From: DT-110 sp030148525
GTDB lineage: Bacteria; Bacteroidota; Bacteroidia; Chitinophagales; Saprospiraceae
Assembly (NCBI GenBank): GCA_965227445.1
Contig: OZ245751.1
Coordinates: 2,666,001-2,730,000 of the forward strand
Direction: 5' to 3'
Length of the DNA stretch: 64,000 nt
Shown: positions 42,679 through 49,942 of the stretch, in pieces
Layout of the letters: each line of letters opens with the position of its first letter
Position numbering within the stretch: position 1 is the stretch's first letter
Notes under the pieces: model-generated
What the model was told of the DNA's origin: nothing
Database searches by the model: none
What the model saw: only the letters and a program-made list of their open reading frames with translations
Position numbers and translations under genes: made by a program

Positions 42679-45423
42679 CTATTTAAATACCACTTGTTTG
42701 GTTTGTACGGTACCATCTATCACCAGGCGGACCCAGTAGGTACCAGCAGCACCGACATCAGATCGCGCAACGTCAATCGGATGCGGGCCAGGCTGCATAT
42801 TGCCATTGCGAAGTACTTTGACCAGCTTTCCTTCGGCATCGTAAACGGAAAGGTTAACCGCAGCGGAAGCACCGGCAGGCACGTTAAATTGTACCCGTAC
42901 CGTTTCATTAGCCGGATTAGGGAACAGAGTGAAGCCAAGATCCCTGGCAGGTGCTTCTTCCGTAAGTTCCTCCAGAGCAATTTGCTGAGTGGGTTCTTCT
43001 TTGGTCGATTCAGCTGGTTTCACTTTTACCATGGTCCCGGCTGGTTTATCTTTCTTCAGCTTGCTGGCTCCGCTCTTGGTAAATACCTCCACTACTCCAT
43101 TTTTACCATCCTCACCGTACTTCTCGGTAGCGGATTCATCCTTAAGTATGTTAATGGATTCAATGTCATTCGGGTCGATGGATTGTAAGAGCTCCGTCTG
43201 GTCTTTGTTCCCGATTTTCTCGCCGTCGATGACGAATAAAGGACGCTCGGAATCCTCTTTGTCTTTCAACCTGATCTCAGCCTTACCGGTTACGGTGGTC
43301 TTTTGGTCCGCTTCATCGTGCTCGATGCGGCGACCCTCCACTACGACCTCCTTGTTCGGATCAGTTTTCTTGAAAATGGCGCTGGCTTCCTTCTTGGTCG
43401 TGATCTCCACGACACCATTCTCGCCTTGCTCACCGTATTTTTCGGTAGCTGCTTTGCCTTTCAGTACATTAACTGATTCAATCCGATTAGGAGGAATATT
43501 CAACTTCTTTTCGTCGGATTTGTCGATAACCTTACCGTCAACTACGTGGAGATAGTTCCCACCGAACTTCATTTCGTGTAATTCGACAACGTCGGTTTCG
43601 TCGGACTTGATGTGAATTTCGACAGCACCATCCTTAGCATCATTACCGTACTTATCGGTGGCAGCCTTGCCCTTGATAACATTGACACGGTGGATTTCAT
43701 TGGGATCAACACCCAGGTCCTCCAGGCTTTTTCCTTTCTTTATCACGTTTCCGTCCAGGATATAGAGTGGTTCACCCTTTTGATCAGTCCCTTCCGGCTG
43801 ACGGATGCGAATACGTGTAGTGCGCACAGAATCCGTTGGCGCTGATTTACCGTAGACCACGGAGGTGGAATGCAACCCACCTCTCAGCTTAATCCTTGCC
43901 GATTCAAATCCCACGTAGGAAACCAGGAGGGACACATCTTCTTTATCCGGAACAACCATTGAAAATTTGCCTTTTATGTCGGTAACGGTTCCCTGGTTTG
44001 TTCCCTGCATTAAAACAGAAGCTCCGATTAAAGGAGTACCTTCTTCATTAGTAACCAGCCCGGATACTATCTTTTGGCCATCTGCTTGTTTGGAGCTCAG
44101 GTCCTTGAACAAGATGCTCTTGATTTGATCGGCCTCCTTGTCTACCCGTCGAATCATAATATTCGCCGCTTTGACGCTATCGCTTCCGACGGATTTGATA
44201 AAAAGGTTTTTCTTGGGATCCAGACCGTTTCCTTCTTTTTTGGCCCCGGTATAGATCAATACGACCCCATTGGCGGCATCTTCCCCGTAGGCATCGGTGG
44301 CCTGCTCGCCTTTCAGCACTTCGATGCGGTCAATGGTTTGGGGGTCAAGGTCTTCGACCTTATCCTTGGATACTCGTTCGCCGTCGATCATATACAGGAC
44401 ATTGCTCCGTTCGACGTGAATGAAAGTATTCTTTTTGGCGGAAGCCGGAACCGTATCCGCTACTACCAGAGACGCTTTAGCTTCTGATTTCAAAACGGGG
44501 GTTAGTTCGTACTGGCCCACCTCATCCAGGGTAGCCGTTGCTACATTGATGGGTTCCAGAATGGGGCTGGGCAGCTCCTCGGCCAAATTGAAGGAGAACA
44601 AGCCCAGTAAACAAATAAACAGGGGCAACGCCAGCAAGTACTTGAGCCGGCGATAAGCGGGTGATGGTGATTGATTGAGCATAAGTAATCGTTTTTTAGT
44701 AAAGGACGCGAAGGTGTTCAACAGTGGGTGGTCGATAGGGGTGCGACTATAGCGCACCAACAGTCGGGCGTACGCATAGCGCGTACCGGTCTGGCCTACT
44801 ACCCTGGCGTCGGCAATAAATTCGTGAATGAGTTTTAGTTGTCGGCGAAAGCCGTAGATGAGCGGATGAAACCAGTATCCGGCGATCATCAACTCCATGA
44901 ATAAGATGTCGAGACTATGCCCCTCCCGCACGTGCACGCGTTCGTGTGCATCCAGCAATTGGCGTTCGGAATCTTCCCGGGAAGTACGGTGCAAAATGTG
45001 CCCGAAGAAGGAGGCCGCCGGTCCGCGCAACTGGCGGGTATCTCCCCTCAACAGGCGCCGCAGGCCGCGAAATGCCATCCCCAGACGGAAGAGCATCAGC
45101 ACCAGGCCCAGCACGTAACCAACCAGCAATAAGTCACCTACACGTATTCCACCACCTACCGATTGCTCCAGCGTATCGGGTAAGCCGGCTGATTGTGACA
45201 ACAGCAGCAAAACCCAGGGGTCCACTACGGGTTCTACCTCCGGCCGGTACAATTCCACATGTATCAGTGGAATAGCGATCGAGAGCAAGGGCGTTACCAA
45301 CAGGTACAGACGATTGAGCTGAAAGAAGGTCTCCTTGCGCAGTACCAGTCCGTAGAATCCATAAAAAAGTAACAGGCAAATGCTGGACTCGATCAGGAAC
45401 TGGGAAACGTGTACAGTGGGCAT
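42679..45423 (-). CDS. M56 (BlaR1-type) membrane protease with four TonB-plug modules and T9SS sorting domain
   Basis: 914 aa. Helices at ~10-27, ~39-56, ~97-117 and ~261-280 bracket a cytosolic M56 domain: HERVH (160-164) and HE (200-201), as in BlaR1/MecR1 sensor proteases. The periplasmic part has a plug-like module (341-391), a carboxypeptidase-regulatory domain (~450-520, SGLVTNEEGTPLIGA), then three more plug-like modules (552-606, 622-676, 727-782). Each has the form YxIDG...DPxxIxxVxVLKGxxATxKYG...NGVVEI. A T9SS CTD (829-914, FTLFPNPANE to VVFK) ends it. No beta-lactam-binding domain. Confidence 0.9.
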   Translation of the reverse strand: MPTVHVSQFLIESSICLLLFYGFYGLVLRKETFFQLNRLYLLVTPLLSIAIPLIHVELYRPEVEPVVDPWVLLLLSQSAGLPDTLEQSVGGGIRVGDLLLVGYVLGLVLMLFRLGMAFRGLRRLLRGDTRQLRGPAASFFGHILHRTSREDSERQLLDAHERVHVREGHSLDILFMELMIAGYWFHPLIYGFRRQLKLIHEFIADARVVGQTGTRYAYARLLVRYSRTPIDHPLLNTFASFTKKRLLMLNQSPSPAYRRLKYLLALPLFICLLGLFSFNLAEELPSPILEPINVATATLDEVGQYELTPVLKSEAKASLVVADTVPASAKKNTFIHVERSNVLYMIDGERVSKDKVEDLDPQTIDRIEVLKGEQATDAYGEDAANGVVLIYTGAKKEGNGLDPKKNLFIKSVGSDSVKAANIMIRRVDKEADQIKSILFKDLSSKQADGQKIVSGLVTNEEGTPLIGASVLMQGTNQGTVTDIKGKFSMVVPDKEDVSLLVSYVGFESARIKLRGGLHSTSVVYGKSAPTDSVRTTRIRIRQPEGTDQKGEPLYILDGNVIKKGKSLEDLGVDPNEIHRVNVIKGKAATDKYGNDAKDGAVEIHIKSDETDVVELHEMKFGGNYLHVVDGKVIDKSDEKKLNIPPNRIESVNVLKGKAATEKYGEQGENGVVEITTKKEASAIFKKTDPNKEVVVEGRRIEHDEADQKTTVTGKAEIRLKDKEDSERPLFVIDGEKIGNKDQTELLQSIDPNDIESINILKDESATEKYGEDGKNGVVEVFTKSGASKLKKDKPAGTMVKVKPAESTKEEPTQQIALEELTEEAPARDLGFTLFPNPANETVRVQFNVPAGASAAVNLSVYDAEGKLVKVLRNGNMQPGPHPIDVARSDVGAAGTYWVRLVIDGTVQTKQVVFK

Positions 45424-45473
45424 AGTCTCCGTAATTTTTATTCAATGCCTTTCGGCAAAAAGCAGTTTTGCAA

Positions 45474-45680
45474 CAGGCGTCCCGCCTTCACTAGGCATAC
45501 GCAGGCAGGGAAGGTTGAGGTTGAGGTTGAGGGTTAGGTTGAGGTTGAGGGTTAGGTTGAGGTTGAGGGTTTAGGATCGGTCTTAAACCATCCCCTTCAA
45601 CTTTGAACCTTGGCTGCCTGCCTAAGCTTTGCGTAGGCAGGGACCATGAACCGTGGACCGTGAACCGTGAACCGTGAACC
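45474..45680. repeat. GGTTGA/GGTTA arrays, CCTGCC element and TGAACCG heptamers
   Basis: 45510-45570 is a higher-order repeat of AGGTTGAGGTTGAGGGTT blocks (three copies). CTGCCTGCC...GTAGGCAGG (45611-45642) can form a hairpin. 45644-45680 is a run of TGAACCG/TGGACCG heptamers ending at the stop of the M56-M23 gene. It separates the two M56 genes by 259 bp, so co-transcription must pass through it. Confidence 0.85.
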
Positions 45681-45682
45681 AA

Positions 45683-47044
45683 TCACTTCCGTTGAAGGTC
45701 CTTGGATAAATAGTTTTCCGGATTCACCGGCTTGCCGGATTTGCGAATTTCAAAGTGCAGGTGCGGTCCGATACTTTTCCCGCTACTGCCAACCTGTCCA
45801 ATAGTAACACCGGAGTCCACTTTTTGCCCGGCCTCCACCAATAATTTGGAAAGGTGGCAATACATGGTCTCCGTTGTATCATCGTGCTTGATCAGGATGA
45901 GGTATCCGTACGGGCCACTGTATTCCGACTTCACGACGGTTCCGGCAGCACTAGCCAGAACAGGAGTTCCCATGGGGGCCTTCAGGTCGATACCCCGGTG
46001 GTAATTATCTTTCTTGGTCATCGGGTGGATCCGCTTCCCGAATCCGCTGGTGAGTCGAATATGCTCGGCAGCGACCGGCCAGTTCAGTACCAGGTCTTGC
46101 GTTTCGGGTAGGAAGTTCGGTGCATCGGGAAAGGCAAAGGCGGTTGCGTATAGCTTATCGGTATCGATCTTTTCGGGAGTCGTTTTCACCTCCAGCGTAA
46201 ATAATACCAAACAAGCCGCAAGTAGGGGTACCAATGTCCAATACCGGTAATTTTTAGGAACAGTCGGGTGATTCATCATCTGTAATCGCTTTTTTAAAAA
46301 GTTAGAGAATGGGTGGAGCAGGGCTTCAGGTTTTGGTCCGCCCTGCTGCGCAATGAGCAGGCGAGCGTATTCGTAGGGTGATCGTTTTCGGGTAACTTCG
46401 GCGTCGACAATATATTCGTGGACGACCAGCATTTCCCGGCGCCACCAGTACAGGAGTGGATTAAACCAATGAAGGGCCAGCATGGCTTCCAGCAATAATC
46501 GATCCAGTGTATGTTTCTGTCGGATATGTACCACTTCGTGCTCGAAAACCGGACCTTTCAGGGGCCATTCCCGGTGCCAGAACAGATAGGAACCAAAGGA
46601 AGCGGGCGGCTGGTCGGAGCTGCCATAGACAACGGTAAAGCCCGGGAAATCCTTTTTGGGCAACCGACTGATCCGAAACCGTAAACGCGCCCAACGCAGG
46701 AAAAAAGCAAGGGCGGTAGCCATCAGCCCCAGGGCGTAGAACAGCGCGAAAAAATTGGGCCAGGAAGGCTCTGCAACGGGCTCGGCGGAGGGTTGGACCA
46801 TTAACGAATATCCAGACTCTGGCAGATCGATACCCTCTGCCGCCGGGTGTAAATCAACCCAGGAAGTTTGCAGCATAACGGGCAAATGAATCAGGGCCAG
46901 GAAAGTGGCCACCACCGGCCAGCTCACCAGAAAGAATCGATTAGCTATGTGGTGCCCGCTCTTCCGAAAAAGGGTGACATACACTACTGCACCGAGAATC
47001 ATCATGCAGGTGGCTTCCGCCAAAAAAGTAGCTAGTGCTGTCAT
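45683..47044 (-). CDS. M56 (BlaR1-type) protease fused to an M23 peptidase
   Basis: 453 aa. Helices at ~4-25, ~36-58, ~97-118 and ~269-285. The M56 site is HEVVH (169-173) and HE (209-210). The C-terminal ~325-445 segment, which would be periplasmic, is a complete M23 endopeptidase: HxxxD at His349/Asp353 (HRGID) and HxH at 428-430 (GPHLHFEIRKSGKPV). It therefore sits where BlaR1 has its beta-lactam sensor. The first codons overlap the BlaI stop by 4 bp (ATGA). Likely role: a cell-wall sensor or effector that triggers repressor cleavage; this is inference. Confidence 0.93.
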   Translation of the reverse strand: MTALATFLAEATCMMILGAVVYVTLFRKSGHHIANRFFLVSWPVVATFLALIHLPVMLQTSWVDLHPAAEGIDLPESGYSLMVQPSAEPVAEPSWPNFFALFYALGLMATALAFFLRWARLRFRISRLPKKDFPGFTVVYGSSDQPPASFGSYLFWHREWPLKGPVFEHEVVHIRQKHTLDRLLLEAMLALHWFNPLLYWWRREMLVVHEYIVDAEVTRKRSPYEYARLLIAQQGGPKPEALLHPFSNFLKKRLQMMNHPTVPKNYRYWTLVPLLAACLVLFTLEVKTTPEKIDTDKLYATAFAFPDAPNFLPETQDLVLNWPVAAEHIRLTSGFGKRIHPMTKKDNYHRGIDLKAPMGTPVLASAAGTVVKSEYSGPYGYLILIKHDDTTETMYCHLSKLLVEAGQKVDSGVTIGQVGSSGKSIGPHLHFEIRKSGKPVNPENYLSKDLQRK

Positions 47045-47415
47045 TGTTTATCCTCTTCTTCTTTGCGACGAATGTCCTCCAATATCTGATTAATCTCATC
47101 GGGCGATACATCCTCCTCCTCCACAAAATAGCTGAGGAGTTGACGGGGGGAGCCACCAAAATAGTTATCGAGAAGCCTACGGAAGGTTGATTTGCGGTAG
47201 GAGTCCTGAGGTATAGCCGGATAGTAGCGATAGGTTTTACCAAAATTTTCGTGAGCAATAAAGCCTTCACTTTCCAATTTGCGCACAATGGACGAAACGG
47301 TGGTGATGGGTGGTCGTGGTTCATCCATTTCAGCCCTTATTTCCTTGACAAAAGCCCGGTCGAGTTTCCAGAGGATTTGCATGATCTGCTCCTCTTTGCT
47401 GTTTAATCGGCGCAT
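47041..47415 (-). CDS. BlaI/MecI-family winged-helix repressor
   Basis: 124 aa. The winged helix in residues 1-~75 includes KEEQIMQILWKLDRAFVKEI and the recognition helix PITTVSSIVRKLESEGFI; the rest is a dimerising helical tail (SYFVEEEDVSPDEINQILEDI). The family dimer represses its own operon until the M56 partner cleaves it. ATG at 47415, ~50 bp from a good TTG-N20-TATGTTTG promoter overlapped by two matching dyads. Its stop overlaps the M56-M23 start. Confidence 0.93.
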   Translation of the reverse strand: MRRLNSKEEQIMQILWKLDRAFVKEIRAEMDEPRPPITTVSSIVRKLESEGFIAHENFGKTYRYYPAIPQDSYRKSTFRRLLDNYFGGSPRQLLSYFVEEEDVSPDEINQILEDIRRKEEEDKQ

Positions 47416-47467
47416 AAATTTTCGATTTATGGTTCAACCCGGCAATCCATATTTCCCGGGAACAAGA

Positions 47468-47530
47468 CAAACATACAACGAATTTTTCGTTTATTCAACT
47501 ATTTATTCGTTTTTCAACGAAAAATTAGTT
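47468..47530 (-). promoter_or_regulatory. promoter and two operator-like dyads of the BlaI-M56 operon
   Basis: Minus strand: TTG (47498-47496), 20 bp, TATGTTTG (47475-47468). Two dyads AACGAA-N3-TTCGTT lie at 47477-47491 (perfect) and 47516-47530 (one mismatch, TTAGTT), 39 bp apart centre to centre. One overlaps the spacer and -7 flank, the other lies upstream of -33. They are good candidate BlaI operators. Confidence 0.65.
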
Positions 47531-47652
47531 GACCTGTTTTTAACTGATACAGGCACTTTACCAAATGGTTTGTGCATTTTTTACACAAAGGTTTGCATTA
47601 ACCGGATGGGGGTATTCGTTGCCCGGACCTTTTTCGTGCCCGGTATTGTGCC

Positions 47653-47660
47653 TATCTTTG
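47653..47660 (+). promoter_or_regulatory. TATCTTTG promoter abutting the flavoprotein start
   Basis: An exact TAnnTTTG ends 4 bp before the ATG at 47665 (TATCTTTGACCCATG). The geometry is nearly the same as at guaA, predicting a leaderless transcript. The -33 element is weak. Confidence 0.6.
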
Positions 47661-47664
47661 ACCC

Positions 47665-48909
47665 ATGGAGGAAAACCTGGATATTCTGATCGTAGGAGGC
47701 GGAGCTGCTGGTTTCTTCGCCGCTATCCGTGCTGCGGAGTGTAATCCGGATGCCCGTATCTGCATTTTGGAGCGCGGCAAGGAGACTCTGAATAAGGTCC
47801 GCATCTCCGGTGGTGGCCGCTGTAATGTCACGCACGCCTGCTGGACACCCCGCGAGCTATCCAAGCACTATCCGCGCGGGGAGCGTGAATTACTCGGCCC
47901 CTTCAATCGCTTTGCCTGCGGCGATACCGTCGCCTGGTTCGATGAACGGGGCGTGCCTACCAAGATCGAAGACGATGGCCGCATGTTTCCTACAACCGAT
48001 GATTCCAAAACCATCGTCGATTGCCTGCTGGGGCAGGCCGAACAACTCGGAATTGATGTGCGTACCCGCGAACGAATGGAGGGCATGGAACCACCGGAAA
48101 GAGATAACGCTCCCTGGATAGTCCGCACCTCCCGCCACACCTACCGGCCCCGAAGGCTGATGCTGGCTACCGGATCGAGTGCCGCCACCTGGAAGCTTTT
48201 GGCTGACCTGGGACTCGACATCATTGAACCAGTCCCCTCCCTGTTTACCTTCAATATCAAAGACGACCGCATTAAAGATCTGCCGGGCCTGTCGGTACCT
48301 CTCGCGGAAGTCAAAGTGGAAAAAAGTAACCTGAAAAGCACCGGCCCCTTACTGATTACCCACTGGGGACTGAGTGGCCCCGCCATTCTGAAATTATCAG
48401 CCTGGGGAGCCCGTGAACTGGCCGAGAAGAACTACGACTGCTTCGTACGGGTGAATTGGGTTATGGAAAAGCAGGAAGAAGTGCGGGCTCAACTGGAGAG
48501 CTGGATGCGGGAGGATGGAAAGAAGCAAGTGCACAGTCATCCCCGATTTGGTTTGCCGGGACGGCTCTGGAAAAGCTTCGCCACGGCCGCCCACATCCCC
48601 GAAGAACGACGCTGGCAGGACCTGGGTAAAAAGCACCTTGCTAAATTAACAGAGGAATTGTGCGCCGGGCGCTACCCAGTAACCGGGAAATCTACTTTTA
48701 AAGAAGAGTTTGTCACTGCCGGTGGAGTTGACCTGAAAGAAATGGATCTCAAGCAGTTTGCGTCCAAGAAGTACCCGACCCTTTTTATGGCCGGGGAGAT
48801 TCTGAATATCGACGCCATTACGGGTGGCTTTAATTTTCAGGCTGCCTGGACCGGCGGGTACATTGCCGGTGAAGCTATGGCCCGTGTCACCGAAGCGGTA
48901 AACCCCTAA
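47665..48909 (+). CDS. HI0933/BaiN-family NAD(P)/FAD-dependent oxidoreductase
   Basis: 414-aa flavoprotein. The FAD Rossmann motif IVGGGAAGFFAAIRAAE is near residue 8; then SGGGRCNVT, LMLATGSSA and the family tail VTAGGVDLKEMD...FMAGEILNIDAITGGFNFQAAWTGGYIAG. The family is widespread, with proposed roles in bile-acid reduction or redox defence; the substrate is not known here. It is followed after 10 bp by rlmF, so they form a two-gene unit. Confidence 0.94.
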   Translation: MEENLDILIVGGGAAGFFAAIRAAECNPDARICILERGKETLNKVRISGGGRCNVTHACWTPRELSKHYPRGERELLGPFNRFACGDTVAWFDERGVPTKIEDDGRMFPTTDDSKTIVDCLLGQAEQLGIDVRTRERMEGMEPPERDNAPWIVRTSRHTYRPRRLMLATGSSAATWKLLADLGLDIIEPVPSLFTFNIKDDRIKDLPGLSVPLAEVKVEKSNLKSTGPLLITHWGLSGPAILKLSAWGARELAEKNYDCFVRVNWVMEKQEEVRAQLESWMREDGKKQVHSHPRFGLPGRLWKSFATAAHIPEERRWQDLGKKHLAKLTEELCAGRYPVTGKSTFKEEFVTAGGVDLKEMDLKQFASKKYPTLFMAGEILNIDAITGGFNFQAAWTGGYIAGEAMARVTEAVNP

Positions 48910-48919
48910 AACAGAACCT

Positions 48920-49813
48920 TTGCACCCTCGTAATATCCATCAGTCGGGCTATGATTTTGACAAACTCATCCGGGCGAATCCCGGTTTAAAGCAATACCTG
49001 AGTAATCGCCCGGATGGATCCGGTCCCACCATCGACTTTGCAGATCATGCAGCAGTGAAGGCCTTGAATCAGGCATTATTGATGCATCATTACCAATTAT
49101 CGTACTGGGATATTCCGGAAGGCTATCTGTGTCCTGCCGTTCCCGGTCGGGCCGATTACATCCACCACCTGGCCGATCTGCTGACGGAAAACAAGCAGAT
49201 CCCTAAAGGATCCCGGGTACACTTGCTCGATATTGGCACCGGTGCCAACTTCGTTTATCCTATCCTGGCCAATCGCATGTACGGATGGTCAGTCATCGGC
49301 ACAGATATTGACCTGAAAGCTATTCAGGTTGCCAGTGCGCTCATTGACGTGAACGATACTTTGTCCGGCAAACATCTGAGCGTACGGCATCAAGCCGATC
49401 GACAGCGGATTCTTACGGGCATCATTCGTCCCGGCGAGCAGTACCACGCAACCATCTGTAATCCGCCTTTTTTTACCTCCGAGCGGGAAGCTACCGAGGC
49501 CTACACACGCAAGCAGGAAAAGCTGGGCTTGCCCGTTACGCAACGTGCCCTCGGCGGGCGGGCGCACGAGCTGTGGACCCCCGGCGGAGAGCCTGCCTTC
49601 CTGCGCCGCTACATCCGGGAAAGCCAGGCTTTCGCCAAAAATGTAACCTGGTTTACCTCCCTGGTTTCCCAAAAGGATTCCCTGGCTTTCGCCAAAAAGG
49701 AACTGGAACGCATCGGTGCCGCGGAGATGCGGGTAATCCCCATGGCGCAGGGGCAGAAAAAGTCGCGGGTGGTGGCTTGGAAATTTGAGACGGCAGAGAA
49801 CTCAGGGACTTAG
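48920..49813 (+). CDS. rlmF: 23S rRNA (adenine-1618-N6)-methyltransferase
   Basis: 297 aa. The family N-terminus HPRNIHQSGYDFDKLI starts directly at a TTG codon (48920); no ATG fits, so TTG is the likely start. The SAM site is LLDIGTGANFVYP, and the N6-adenine catalytic motif NPPF is in ATICNPPFFTSEREA. The final residues (ETAENSGT) and the TAG stop lie in the adjacent repeat. Translation is coupled to the flavoprotein gene. Confidence 0.93.
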   Translation: MHPRNIHQSGYDFDKLIRANPGLKQYLSNRPDGSGPTIDFADHAAVKALNQALLMHHYQLSYWDIPEGYLCPAVPGRADYIHHLADLLTENKQIPKGSRVHLLDIGTGANFVYPILANRMYGWSVIGTDIDLKAIQVASALIDVNDTLSGKHLSVRHQADRQRILTGIIRPGEQYHATICNPPFFTSEREATEAYTRKQEKLGLPVTQRALGGRAHELWTPGGEPAFLRRYIRESQAFAKNVTWFTSLVSQKDSLAFAKKELERIGAAEMRVIPMAQGQKKSRVVAWKFETAENSGT

Positions 49814-49928
49814 AGAACGAAGAGACGGAGTGACTTAAGCGCTTAGTCCCTCCGGTCTCTTGATTCTCTCAAGTCTCCATAATCCCTCCGGTCTCTTGAT
49901 TCTCTCAAGTCTCCATAGTCCCTCCAGT
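49794..49928. repeat. 36-bp direct repeat and ACTTAGAGA-type sequence
   Basis: Two copies of a 36-bp unit (49847-49882 and 49883-49918), each with TCCCTCCGGTCTCTTGATTC, plus a partial third. The complementary GAGACGGAGTGACTTAAG stretch lies upstream, so it can fold back. It sits between convergent rlmF and penicillin acylase genes and includes the rlmF stop. Confidence 0.8.
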
Positions 49929-49942
49929 CTATAACTTAAAGA

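Noticed and set aside
49847..49918. 36-bp direct repeat as a mini-CRISPR or att site
   Set aside because: Units are directly abutted, with no spacer, no integrase and no tRNA nearby.
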